From: Coprinellus micaceus
Taxonomy: Eukaryota > Basidiomycota > Agaricomycetes > Agaricales > Psathyrellaceae
Assembly (NCBI GenBank): GCA_951394405.1
Contig: OX596344.1
Location: 620,001-684,000 of the forward strand
Length of the DNA stretch: 64,000 nt
Direction of reading: 5' to 3'
Below, piece after piece: positions 22,778-34,582 of the stretch. Numbering within the stretch: position 1 is the first letter of the stretch; every line of letters starts with the position of its first letter. The notes below the pieces were generated by a model that saw only the letters and a list, made by a program, of their open reading frames with translations, was not told where the DNA came from and made no database searches. The position numbers and the translations under genes are program-made.

Positions 22778-25414
22778 CGATGTGGTCCAAAATTCCTCTT
22801 CTCCAATGAGTACATGCTGCATGGCAAATTGCGTCCTGTGCTTGCTGTGTTGAATTCTGGGCCAGAGGCACGGGCATGCGGTCCAATGCGCTCGAGTCGC
22901 ACTAAGATAAATCAGGATAAAAACCATGCTCCGATTCAACGCCTTGAAAGTCTTGCTCACCTCCATGGCCTTATGAATTCCGCAGTATAGGCCGCCAAGC
23001 AGCGTGTTGTGCAGAGTCACACCGTCTAAAGACGATCCCTGCATGTCCCGCACCGTCTTGAGTAGGAGGCACGTCCACCACGCCACATCACACAAAGCGA
23101 GGCCACCCCTTGCGTCCTTGTTCAAGCAGGCCAAAAAGCGAGAGAAATACTCACAAATCAGGTGATTTGCTGCGAAGCCAGAGCCTACGACTAGCTTTAG
23201 ATTCTCGAACTCTCTCAGAAAATTGGGCAAATCGGCATTTGGAGAAGAAAGAGGTATTGCGGGCCCCTTGTCTAATGCAATTGAAACTTGGATCAGTCAA
23301 TGCGTTCAATAGGAGAGGAGCGGACGAACTTTGAAGTACAATGGCGATTCTATTTGCGCAGAATGACTCGTAGGCCTTCATGTTGACGTATAGGTCTCCA
23401 CATCGCGCTTGAGTGTATAGGAAATCCGTCAGCGATTTATGGTAAACCTTGATGGGGCAAGAACTGCTGTCAGATGGGGAAACAGCGATGAGGGAGGTAA
23501 TAGGCGCCATCCGATAATTGAGTTCGCCCTCTTTGTCTTCGAGGAACTGCCTCCAGAACTGGGCACTGGGAGGCTTGGAAGGGAAACCGGGCATTTTCCT
23601 CCGAGTACTAGCGGTGATGCAGACTATCCATTTTACGACCAAGTGGGGGTCGTGTTCGGGGTTGTGGGCGCGCTTGAGGATGTGGCTGTATATGGCGTCC
23701 AGAGTAGCGAATGGGTTCTTGGTCCCGAAGTCCTCCCGTTCCAACTCGAGGACGACATCCAATTGATCCTGAGGAACCCCTCCCTCGACCCATCGAATGA
23801 TCACAGCGGGGACAATGAATTGACCTGAGGACATCTCGACTAAGCGATCGAGAACGGCCTGTCCTGGCCAACTGGAAGAGTGACCTGAAATGCCATATTG
23901 ACGTCGAATGGCAGCAAATTTAGCCTCGAGGAATCGCGTGATATCAGCGTCCGGGTTGTACTTTGAATCCAAGAAAAGCTTGAGCGCCAACTCGTCGGCT
24001 GTGCTTGAGAAGAAGTCTTGGATGATGCGCTCTGGACGACTGGAGATGAAGATTCGGAAGGGGAAAGCCGGATCGGTGGCTAAGGCGAAAAGTGCGTTGA
24101 GGATCTCGAGCTGGTCGTCATCGTCTTCCCGCTTCGTGTCGCGCCTGGTGGGGTCATGGTACTGCCGCGCTTCCACTTCATCCAGGCCGTCAATGACGAT
24201 ACCCGTTGGCCAGGACGCCGTGCTACGACTCTTCTGGATAGCGCGGAGAGGTCCAAGGATGAGACATTCAGCCTGCTCCCTCAAGCACCTATGAAAGATC
24301 GCAGGATTGCGCTCAACCTTGAAACCGTGGAGAGCTTCGTGCTCGGCAAGGTGGCTTGCAATGGTTGTGATAACACATCGCTTTGAGTGCCTGTCTTCCG
24401 ATCCTGAGAAGGACGAGAAGAAAAAGGAGCCTGCCAAGATCCCGTTCACCCTACACGTCTCCGCAATGGAACCTGCGATCGCGGTTTTTCCTGTACCCGC
24501 AGGCCCACTCAGCCACATGATCTTCTTTGGCATCTCGTCCCCGTCACCGCGCTTGAGCCAGCCGACGATCTCCTCCTGAACGGCAACTCTCGTCCGCGGG
24601 TGGCATTTCGGAGCGTCACATCGCTCATCTGAGTTGTGGGCAGCCCCATGCGCGATGTGGGGGTTGAGGTCTAGTACGAGCTGAGTAAAGGAGTGGGACG
24701 AATGGAAGCAAGACCCTTACAATCGAAGACGGTTTTGGAAGCACTAAAAGTTTGAACGTTGTGGATGTTCTGGGTTTCGACGTTCCAGCCACTGGCGTTA
24801 GGGAAGTAGTACGTGGGTGCCGGTGCATCGTGAAGCGGAGGTTGTGGAGCTGCAGGGATAGGAGGGAGATTCTTCGAGCTCGGAGGGAGATGTTGTTTCG
24901 ATTTTCGGGGGAGACGCGGTTCCGGAGGGAGGTCTTTCGGATTGGGAGGGAGACATTTTGATTTGGGACGGCGACTCGTCGATTTCTTGGGGGGAAGTGC
25001 CGGTTCCGGAGGCAGATCCTTCGAGGTGGGAGGGAGACCCTTCGGTTTCGGCTCGGAGGGGAGGCCAGTCGGTTTCGGAGGCGAGTTCTTCGTATTGGAA
25101 GGGTGACGCCCCGGAGGGGATGGCCTCTTCTGGCTGTGAGAGGTCGTTGCGGGCGGGTTTGGTGCAGACATTGCAAGGGCCGGAGGTGCCCCACGATGCC
25201 AGTGGCGGGCGCTGGGAATGATGCGGTCGGTTCTTCGCGGGAAGACACTCCGGGGCGTATGAGCTGCTTTGGGTCGTGATGGAAAGCCGTGCGACCGAGT
25301 GCGTCGCCTGGTGTGGCTGCGACTGCGGCGGGGAGGTGGGTCACGCTTGTCTCCACCCATGAGCCTCCTGACAAAAGCCTCAACCCTGCTGACAAGGAGG
25401 CGGAGGAATGGCAT
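22764..25414 (-). CDS. NACHT gene B, NLR-like NTPase with truncated C-terminus
   Basis: Exon 1 (24721-25414) starts MPFLRLLVSRVEAFVRRLM and is a long Pro/Arg/Lys-rich disordered region with repeated LPP-x-x-K-x-LPPEP units. It ends NASGWNVETQNIHNV...KTVFD. A 50-nt phase-1 intron (24671-24720) precedes the NACHT exon: LNPHIAHGAAH, Walker A GPAGTGKTAI (about 24500), Walker B GIVIDGLDEV (about 24185), FRIFISSRPE (about 24040), MSSGQFIVPAVIIRW. An intron near 23265-23330 follows QSS, then FLREFENLKLV and LALCDVAWWTC. The last exon gives CHAACTHWRRGILDH and then enters the transposable element, adding VKNP and a stop at 22764. The protein thus loses the final ~50 residues, including the terminal CxxC pair. 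The NTPase core looks intact, so it may still be made. Confidence 0.82.
24840..25095 (-). repeat. degenerate proline-rich tandem repeat in exon 1 of NACHT gene B
   Basis: Imperfect units with GGAGGGAGA on the plus strand, encoding LPP-x-x-KDLPPEP-like peptides on the minus strand (for example LPPNPKDLPPEPRLP and LPPSSKNLPP). Unit length is about 24-45 nt and variable. Such coding repeats change copy number easily, which fits the fast divergence of NACHT N-termini. Confidence 0.6.
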
Positions 25415-27338
25415 GGTTAGGGTCGTAGGCAGGTGTCCTCTAAGGGAGGGTGGTGGGGCCCGGTCGGTCTTAGGGAGAAACTTTAGGCTGGATGATAAGG
25501 GTAAGAAAGCCAGGGCTGGGGCACAGTAGAACACAACGTCAGGGTGATGGACTTCACTGTGGAGCGTCCGTCCACAGCAACGCCACCGACTTCCTGCCCT
25601 CCCTCACCGTCTAAAACGCGATCGGTTAGACATATACATAGAAATCGAGAACCCGGAAGGCGTATCGTGGGCGCTTAATTTCAAATGTGTTCCGACAGAT
25701 TGGAGTTTTACCCATCGGGTTCCGGGTGGTAGCAGATAAGGGAAAGGAGGTCTCGGAGAAGATGTCGAAAAGGGTATACGGACAGACCACAGGTCATCTG
25801 TTCCGAAAGGATCATCAAACCAATATGCGGATGTACAATCAGTCAAAACTTCACCCAACTCGCCTAATATCCGTCGGACTTGCTGCGCTGGCCTACCACC
25901 GCGAGTTAGGAACATAGCGTTTGGTGGGGCACAGTTCAACGTCACCTCTCTTCACCAACGTTCCTATCACAGAGGATTCGATCATGTTGAGCGGGTTGGC
26001 GGTGAATTGGGGCAAAGCGCTAAACAGATGGTCTCCACAGCCAAACGAAGCGACCCCGTGCCCGCGTCGTGTTCTGGGCAAGCATCTGGTTTAGGATGGA
26101 CTGCGAGATGAAATTCTATGAAATCAGCGCGTGCTGGGCACGATGCTCAATGAGCGCTTAAGCGCTTACTCCCTCCCGGACAACATGACAGAAACATACT
26201 AGCAGAAGGGTTCAGCTCGGAGGAACGGGATCAGTGGGTCAAGCATACTTCGAAAGGACGTCGTCATCGCCCGCTATTGAAATGTTGGGTGGGTTGACTG
26301 CACGGACAACCATCCGTCGGACCCCAGAAATGAGCCTCCTGTTTGCATCGTGTTCGACGCTTATATGGTACGGCGTCATATGAATAGAAGCGCCTGTAGA
26401 TATGAGGAGCACAGGTCCCGTTGGTCTGGCGCTGCTCTAAGGCCCAGTGCCTTTGCCATCGGTGTCTTCGTCTTAGTCTTATTAGATCTGCTGAGCCCAG
26501 CGAGCCGGGAGAAAGAGCGCACAGTCGAGGGTTAGAATCTTCTGCGGAGCAAAGGAGTCTGCAATGGACAGTAATTAGTCAAGTGGAGGCGTGAGGGTAT
26601 TCGGAACGGAGCGTACATTCAAGGTTCTGGGAGGTCGCGTCCCCTGCACACCGCCTACCGCCTGCCCAACGCGAATCTCCAGTTCTCGTGACGACACCCC
26701 GAACGTTGTAAGCTATTCCTTGATTTGTTCTGTGTCCAGCGAGGGGCGTATTCAGTGCGGGGGGGTGGTCGAGCCCCGCATGCCCGACTTGACAACTCGA
26801 AGTTCCGTCCGGTTACCTATAAACTCTGGAATTACATAGTTTAGATCTTCCTTGGTCGGAGGCAAATAGCGCGAGGATAGAGTGTAGGGCGCTACGGAAG
26901 GGCGGAAAACGGAAACTCACCGATATGTAGCTGATTCTCCTCCTCTCCTTTACTCCAACAACCTCACGTTCTAGCCTCCTGAGAATTTGACGAATATTAG
27001 CGTTGGTTGTGGTTTGGTGTGCCCAACCCGGGTGAGGTTCCTTATAGAGCGTTCGGCCGACTGTTGTATCCTGCCTGGGACTCGAGCTCGCGAAACGTGT
27101 TCCAGGTAGGGAGAGCGACAGATGGAGGAACCCTCAAAGGATTCGAGATGGTGAGGGAGGACGCCGGTGACTGCGTAGAACCACCGAAGAGAATGGTCAC
27201 GGCGGCCCTCATTTTCCGCTTTGGGGAGCGAGCATCAGTTGATTCCGTGGTTGGCCCAGCAATGTTGACCAAAGTTTCATGGTCTCACTCGTGGAGTGTG
27301 AAAGAGTGTTGAAGCCAATCTATTTCATTTACAGAGAA
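25415..27338. other. intergenic region between NACHT genes B and C, no gene recognised
   Basis: Nearly 2 kb without a supported gene. The 5' leader and promoter of gene B should lie in the first few hundred bases. The frames present are at most about 110 codons, overlap each other and resemble nothing I know. Confidence 0.4.
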
Positions 27339-30309
27339 CTAGTGCTGTACCACCCACCACCACCACCGCCTGCGCTCCTCGGGATGGCAAGCGGTACATC
27401 GGGGAGGGCCCGAAGTCTTTCGGTGGAACTTCATTTTGAACTGCCCGATTGTCATATCCTGTAGCCGATCCAGATTCACTCGTTCAACCTTGCGCACACA
27501 CCAGCCGAGCTCTTTCACTCTGGCAAGAATTTCCGTCCTCCAATGTACGCATGCGGGATGACATCTTGAGCGCGACTTGCGGAGCATATTCAGCCGAAGA
27601 GGAAATATCTTGCTAATTGAGGAGGCGCACTACATTTAATAGTTAGCTGTATCACCGGACGTTTCACGCTCTGGAATGCCGCTCACCATTGCATGGTGGA
27701 CTCCACAGAAGGTGCTGCCAAGTAGCTCCACCCCATGGTCACCCGGAGAGAATACAAAACTTAGCCCATCTCCGAAGAAAATTTGGTCGAGAAGGATGTT
27801 GGTCCACGAAGCCACATCACAGGACGCAAGGTCCTCCCTTGAGGCCTCGCTCAAGAAAACCAAAAACCTCGAGTGCTTTTCGAGAATGAGGGAATCCGGC
27901 GGTGAAGGAGGTGTACAATCATCAGGTGCGAGCAGTTCAAGGTTCCTGAAGTACTTCAGAAACTCGAACAGATTTTCGGTTGGGGGACGGAGAGGTGGAG
28001 CGGGTCCCTTGCCTAAAGTATCGCGTGAGCTCATGTTGACGAGCTCGAGGAAGAAACTTGATGACAAACCTTGCAGAACTTTGACAATTCTACATGCGAC
28101 GAAAGAATTGAACGTGCCGTCGTCGACGTAAAGGTCCCCGCATCGGGCTTCAGAAGACAAGAAGTCGACCAATGAGTTATGATGAACCATTATGGAGGAA
28201 GAGGGCTTCTCGGGCGGTGGGACGGAGATGAGTGAAGTGATGGGTCCCATGCGATAGTCAAACTCTCCGCCATAGTTCTCGAGAAAGCACCTCCAGAATT
28301 GGGCAGGAGGGGGATTGGATCTGGAGGTAAGGCCGGAAATAATGCAGCGTATCCACTTCACAACCATGTGAGGGTCATCGTTACAGTTGTGGGCGCGCTT
28401 GAGTATATCAGAGTATAACGCGTCGAGTGTTGCGAAGGCGCTCGTCTCCGCGTCCGTCCCCCCAGTAAGCTGCAAAACGCCTTTTAGTCGTTGCTCAGAG
28501 TCCCCCTTCTCTATGTATCGAATAATCACGGCGGGCACGATGAACTGTCCAGAGGCCATGGTCACGATGCGATCTATGGTGCCTTGCCCTGGCCAAGAGC
28601 GGTTCAAAGTGGTAAAGCGACGCCGGATGTCAGCGAATTTGTCAACCAGGAATGTTGTGATATCGGTGTTGGGGTTGTACTTGGAGTCCAGGGAAAGCTG
28701 AAGCGCTGACGACTTGGGGATGAGAGAGAAAAACTCTTGAAAGACGCCTTCTCGGCGACTGGAAATGAAGATTCGGAAAGGAAAGTTGGGATCGGCCGCA
28801 AGGGTGAAGAGGACGGCAAGGATCTCGACCTGATCGCTGTCATGTTCCCGGGCAATCTGGTGCCTTGTAGGGTCATGATATTGTTGCGCTTCCACTTCGT
28901 CCAACCCATCGATAATTATACCCTTCGGCCAGGTAATATCGCGACGGCCTTGGATCGCCCGGAATGGCCGGAGGAGGAGGCATTCGGCCTGTTCTTTCAA
29001 ATTTTTATGAAAAACCGATGGGCTGCGCTTCAATGAGACGAGTAACTGCGCGGTGAACTCGTGAAGGGCTTGGTGCTCAGCGAGTTGACTTGCGATGGTT
29101 GCGATTACACATCGTTTTGAGCGACTGCTCGCCGAGATGGAGGAAGACGAGAAGAAAAAGCTCGCGGCCAATAGTCCCTTGCCCTTGCAAGTCTCTGCGA
29201 CAGAGCCTGCGATGGCGGTCTTGCCACCGCCTGCAGGCCCACTTAACCACATCATCTGGGTCGGCTCGTCCCCTCCGATCCAGTTGACAATATTGTTGCG
29301 AACAGCCTCTCTTGTCTTCTCATAACACATCGGAGCGTCAGAACGCACATCCGCATCGTGGGCAGCTCCGTGGGCGACGTGGGGGTTGAGATCTGCTTTC
29401 AATGCCTATCGTTAGCGCGTGGCATAGAGAGAGAGATGAACGGGCCCCACATTCGAAGACATTTTTGACGTCTGCGGAACCGTAGACATTGATGGTCTGG
29501 ACGTCGAAGTGGTGGGCGTTCGTAAGCACGTTTGGTCCAGACGCTAAGGAAGGGGGGATGAATGGCGACCCATGCGGTTGCCGGTGGGGTGCAATAGACG
29601 AAAAAGCCGTCCCGTGAGGTGGCGATGATGTAACGTGGTGGGGGGATGGGGGCTTGGCAGCATTTCTGGAGCCCTCTCGTACGTTGGGGAGAGCCAACTG
29701 TGGAACTGAATCACCAGTGACACTACGCCGGTTGGAGTGGAAGTTGCGCGCAAATTTGGTTGCATTGTCGAAGGTGTAATGAGAGGGTGGCTTATAGCTC
29801 GAGGTTGATGCGGCCGGGGGAGGGAAGGTGATGGGGTTTTCCTCACCGTTCGAAAGATAGGACGGGTCAGCGACGTGAGGTACAGGGGGGCCAACAGGCT
29901 TCGACTGGGTGGGGCGTAGAGGTTGGCTTGCGTTTTCGACGAACCCGGGCACCTGGTTGAATGCAGGAGGGGGAGCTACTGGGGGACGCAAATCACTAGC
30001 CACGGTCACACCGCGCCGGTCTGAGGAGTCAACATCGTTCGGCAAGTTGTTCTTATCTTCGAAAGTGTCAGCGGAAAGTACCTCGCAGCTCAAAGGCAAG
30101 GCGCTTTCTGATGTAGAGGCTTGGAGGCTTTTGTCGCCATTTGAATCATCGGAGGGATTGGCGACATGACGGCTGGTTGGGTGTGACTGAGCGCTATCCT
30201 TGGCACGATAAGACTCGCCGAGCTGTTGGTCGAGTTCAGCGGAGCCAGCTGGGGGAAATATCGGGGATGGGGGCTGAGGGTCAGAACCAAAAGCTCTTCT
30301 CTTCTCCAT
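27339..30309 (-). CDS. NACHT gene C, NLR-like NTPase
   Basis: Exon 1 (29451-30309) starts MEKRRAFGSDPQPPSPIFPP and is a Pro/Ser/His-rich disordered region ending NAHHFDVQTINVYG...VKNVFE. A 57-nt phase-1 intron (29394-29450) leads to the NACHT exon: LNPHVAHGAAHD, Walker A GPAGGGKTAI (about 29235), Walker B GIIIDGLDEV (about 28905), then FRIFISSRREGVF, where the usual SRPE is SRRE. It continues with MASGQFIVPAVIIRY, LDALYSDILKRAHN and ASCDVASWTN (about 27815). A probable intron GTTTGT..TTTAG (about 28020-28075) is in frame and can be read through. The last exon (from about 27585 down) has CHPACVHWRTEILARVKEL...CTACHPEE and ends with a His/Val/Trp-rich tail at 27339. No disrupting element was seen. 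A cytosolic signalling NTPase of innate or allorecognition type is inferred from the family. Confidence 0.85.
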
Positions 30310-30651
30310 CCTCCTAGGGTGAAGCGATTAATGTTCCAGCACCCGACAGAGGCTTTCCGGAAGCTACCTACCTTTGAAGGAGTTCGCCACGGCTCTAATC
30401 GACGAGTAACAACACCTTTGGGACAAACAAACACTCGAATGATCAATAGGCGGAGGCAGGTGAGGGCAAGGGATAGAAATGTTGGACACTTCAACCCATG
30501 TTTAATCGCAAAGCACTGCCTCATTGCGCGAATCGTGCCTGCCTCGTGTTCACCGCCGCGACCCATATCGCGAGCGCTTAAGTTAAAGCCAACGCCAACT
30601 GGATTCATCCTGGCTTTCTTTGGTATGCAAGACAGTTGTACAGTAATTGCT
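30310..30651. other. NACHT C/D intergenic spacer
   Basis: A 342-bp gap between the stop of gene D and the start of gene C. It must contain the promoter of C and the 3' end of D. No TATA box is evident. Confidence 0.4.
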
Positions 30652-33048
30652 CTAAGTACTGGACTCCTTGGGCTGGCAGATAGCGCAGGGAAAGTCCAAC
30701 CCCGCTCGTCGGAACTTCTGTTTCAAACCCTCCAATGTCATATGATGCAGCAGGTCGAGGTCCACTTCCTCCAACTCGTGCGCACACCATTTAAGCTCCT
30801 TTGCTCTGGCCAGGATCCCCATCCTCCAATGTATACATGCCATATGGCATCTTGAATCTGTCCCTCGCGTTCCTGTGCGTCGCGTCGAAGCGGATGTGTT
30901 AGAGCCGCACTACATTTAAAATGGTCAGCGGAGGGCCATCACTGGAAAAACCGGGCCTTAGAGGTGTCGCCCACCTCCATCGCCTTGTGAATTCTGCAGT
31001 AGATGCTGCCAAGCAACTCGATGCCGCGGTCGTCGGGAGAGAAACCGTAACTTGAGCCATCGCCGAAGATGGTTCGGGTGAGAAGGACGTTGGTCCATGA
31101 AGCCACGTCGCATAAAGCGAGTTCAGCCTTCGAGCTTTCAGTCAAGTGAAATAAAAACTTCGAGTGGTTTTCGAGAACTTGGGTACCTGGGATGGGTGGC
31201 GGTATCGGACCATGAGGTGCGAGCAGTTTAAGGTTACAGAAGTATCTCAGGAATTCAAACAGATGCTTTGTTGGGGGGTGAAGGAGGGGGGCAGATCCGG
31301 CACCTAAACCCATTGAACCTTCTACGTGAGTTGCCGAATTTGAGGGGTGAATGGACGACAGACCTCGCAAAATAATGACAATTCTATCTGCGATGAAGGA
31401 ATTGTACGCTGTTTTAGTGACATAGAGGTCCCCGCATCGGGTTGGCGAGGATAAGAAATCACTCAAAGATTCATGATAGATCGTTATTGGAGTCGGAGTG
31501 CTGTCCGGCGGTGGAACATAGATGAGGGAAGCAATGGGCGCCAAACGGTAACTGAGCTCTCCCTCCACATTTTCGAGGAAGTGCCTCCAGAATTGGGCAG
31601 AGGTAGGGGCATCAGTGGCAAAGGTGTTCATGGCGGACGTTATGCAGAGTATCCACTTCACAACCAAGTGTGGGTCATCTTCAGGGTTGCAGGCGCGTTG
31701 AAGGATATGACGATATAACGCATCAAGCGTCGAGAATGGGTTCTTCAACCCGGTATTCAGTTGCTCCGACTGCAGAACCTCGGCCAGTTGAGACTGAGGG
31801 ACCCCTGCCTCGACCCATCGAATGATAGTTGCCGGAACGACGAACTGCCCTGAGGACATGTCGACGAGGCGGTCAAGGTCGGGCTGCCCAGGCCACGATG
31901 GACTGGATATCCCAGCGTGGCGCCGGATGTTAGCGAACTTGGCCTCAAGGAAGCGTCGAATGTCAGCGTCGGGGTTGTATTTGGAATCCAGGAAGAGGTC
32001 AATGGCGGAGGCACGGGCTTTGGTGGCGAAGAACTTGGCGATGTTGTGCTCTGGGCGGCTGGAGATGAAGATACGGAACGGGAAGGATGGGGCCTGGCAC
32101 AGGGTGAGGAGAACGTTGAGAATTTCGACTTGATCGTCTTCGCCGGCGTGTGGTATTTGCTGGTTCGAGGGGTAATCCTCCTGCGCCGCGGCGACTTCAT
32201 CCAATCCATCGATGATGACGACCTTTGGCCAGCCCTCTCTCGGTCCCTGGCCGTGGATGCTCCGGAAGGGTCCTAGGATGAGGCACTCGGCCTGGGCCAT
32301 TAGGTCCTTGTGGAAGATATCTGGTATTTCCTCGATGGCGGTGAGCAGTTGTGCTTTGTATAGGTGGAGAGCATCGCTTTGGGACATGTGGAATGCGAGG
32401 GTTGCGACAAAGCCACGCTTTGAGCGCCTGTTTGCTGTGGGCGAGAACGACGAAAAAAAGAAACTCGCCGCCAATAATCCACTCTCCATACAGGCCGCCG
32501 CAACGGAGCCCGCGATGGCAGTCTTGCCCGCGCCCGCAGGCCCTTGTAGCCACATGATTTTCTTTGGCTCGTCGTCTCCATCGCCGTGCTTGATCCAGCT
32601 GATAATATCCTCCCGAATGGCTACTCGGGTTTCCTCGCGGCACTTCGGGGCGTCGCAGCGCTCATGCGAGTTGTGGGCAGCCCCATGGACGATGTAGGGG
32701 CTGAGACCTGGTGACAGAGGCCTTGTGAGCGGCGATTACAATACGAAGCGGGAGTCGGACGAACTTACGCTCAAAGAGTGTGTTTGAAGCCGTAAAGTTC
32801 GCGGTCAGGCTTTGGATACTGAGCACATCGCCACGCGAGAGAAAGCTGGGTCCAGTTGCCCATGAATCCTGTGGGTGTTCAACCTCTTCGCCGTGAAAGG
32901 GGATGTCTTCTGCGTGCCCCCGGCAACACAGGAGCGAAAACCACATCGAGGTAAGAACGAAGATAGACGGCCAGGCCGAGGTTAGTGGGGAGGTGTTGGA
33001 TGAGAGTAACAGGACAACAGCAGGCGCACTGCCTCGCGAGTGGGTCAT
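30652..33048 (-). CDS. NACHT gene D, NLR-like NTPase with N-terminal hydrophobic segment
   Basis: Exon 1 (32769-33048) is short, 93 codons. It starts MTHSRGSAPAVVLLLSS and contains SAWPSIFVLTSMWFSLLCC, one predicted membrane span or signal anchor at residues about 24-42. It ends VLSIQSLTANFTASNTLFE. A 61-nt phase-1 intron (32708-32768) precedes the NACHT exon: LSPYIVHGAAHNSHERCDAP, Walker A GPAGAGKTAI (about 32530), Walker B VVIIDGLDEV (about 32210), FRIFISSRPEHNI, MSSGQFVVPATIIRW, LDALYRHILQRA and ALCDVASWTNVLL (about 31110). The last exon has CHMACIHWRMGILARAKEL...CAICQP and stops at 30652. The gene reads as intact. The membrane anchor would place this NTPase on a membrane, unlike genes A-C; that is inference from hydrophobicity alone. 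Confidence 0.84.
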
Positions 33049-34582
33049 GCCGACCTCGTGTCAGCGTCGTTACCTAACGTGATTGTGACATGTGACATGT
33101 CACCAGCGCTTAAATCTACGCCCCTACCGCCGTCACCTCACTGATCACACCTCACCCCGTCTGTTCCCAGCTCCCCAATGGCGTCGTCTCGGTGTTGGCG
33201 TTCTCGTCCCCCACATTGTTCAGGCATCTCCCCTTCATCTTAAACCACATGTGTCCCACTTAAGAAAAGCATCGTTTTCTCCGCCCTCGACCTCCTCATC
33301 TCCACATTACGGTGGTGTGGCTACTTCCCAAAACCCAGCATCCTCACGTTGGGAGGGATGTGCCGTCCGCACACGACAGAAAGCTCAAAGAGGTTTCGTT
33401 CAAGGATCTTGATCTAGTATTCGAGCGTTTAGACTACTGCAAATTTGGAGGAGGATATGGTGGTGAGATGGGTCCTGACTGACTGCCATTATTGGAAAGT
33501 GGCATGAGTTGGCTTCGAGTCTAATCGTCAAGGACGATAGATTGAAAGGTAAAACTCACCGAAAGACCCTCTAATCCACCCCTTTCCTGTTCCTGTTCCA
33601 CGGATGAGATAGGGGTCGGTATGAATGTGATGTGCGGAAGGGACGAAAGAGACCCCCTGCAGGACGCGCTCACTTCCAGCCTGTCTGAGTCAATGACCTG
33701 GCTCCCGGAGAAATTGATATGAGGTGGGTGAGCGACGGGGCCGGGAACGAGAGTCGGACAACCACCGCACTTGAAAGAAGGCATGAGTGGCCCTGCAGCA
33801 GAAAGTCGTGAATCGAGTGCGTTGATGGTAAACGGAGCAGAGCGTACCTGGGTCTAATGCCTTCTCCCATGTTGCACTTCGTCCACAACGCTCTTCACGT
33901 TCCTCTCCAGCGCCCGCTGTCCATCTCGTCGTTCCCGTTACGATGTCTCCAACGTCCCAAGCGGTCTCGTTCCGCATTTCTTCAGCAACGGGCCCCTTCC
34001 TTGCGGAGAGGTCACCGAGTCGGTCATAACGAGTTTCATCACTCAATATTCCCTCCATCCTTTGGCGAGCTGGCTCTAGAGTGACGAGGCTAGCTCGTGC
34101 CCCGTTCGAGGAGCAAGCAGACAACGGGGGTATCAGAGCGTGCAGTGGCGAGGGAAGGGCATTCAACAGGAAACACACCGATGATTTATCCTCCTCCGTT
34201 TCCCCTGCTGAAGTCTTGGCCCAGCCCCGCAGCCTTGCCGTGGGAAAACGCCTGTACTTCCTGCATTGTCTCCTCCGCCTAGAGTACGTCACGCACAATG
34301 AGACTTTTCATTGAGGTACGGTGAGTAACGGCGGCTCGGTGTTGGTTCAAAGACGTTCTGAAGAACGATTGTATAACTTAAAGGTAGTACCTCCGACGAG
34401 AGGCTGTCCTCCTTCCTCATCAGAGCTGCGTCAAATAGTGTCTCTCTCGCGACCACCAAGCTTATGAGCTTGAGGTACAATGGACCAGACGATATAGAGC
34501 AGGCGAGGTGAATGGTGGACCGTGCCGTATCAATACCTATTTTGATGGTGATGAAAGGGAAGCGGCTTTGTTACTACTTATT
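33049..34582. other. intergenic region between NACHT genes D and E, no gene recognised
   Basis: The longest frame here is 202 codons on the minus strand (33690-34298). It is overlapped by several others and shows no domain, signal peptide or family resemblance, so I do not call it. Confidence 0.4.

Noticed and set aside
21706..22780. TA dinucleotide target duplication (Tc1/mariner type) for the 1.07-kb element
   Set aside because: With TA as the duplication the inverted ends are off by one base. CGA outside TAAAAACCCC fits both borders better, though borders remain unproven.
23439..24579. Long plus-strand frames opposite the NACHT exon of gene B (and similar ones opposite A, C, D, E, BipA and GH16)
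   Set aside because: These are antisense shadows of well-supported coding exons, caused by biased third positions.
24840..25095. Regularly repeated plus-strand units resembling a CRISPR or satellite array
   Set aside because: Units are variable, encode in-frame LPP-x-x-K-x-LPPEP peptides on the minus strand and have no spacer structure. It is a coding repeat.
33690..34298. 202-codon frame on the minus strand between NACHT genes D and E
   Set aside because: Overlapped by several other frames, no family resemblance, no hydrophobic or repeat pattern and no splice context.
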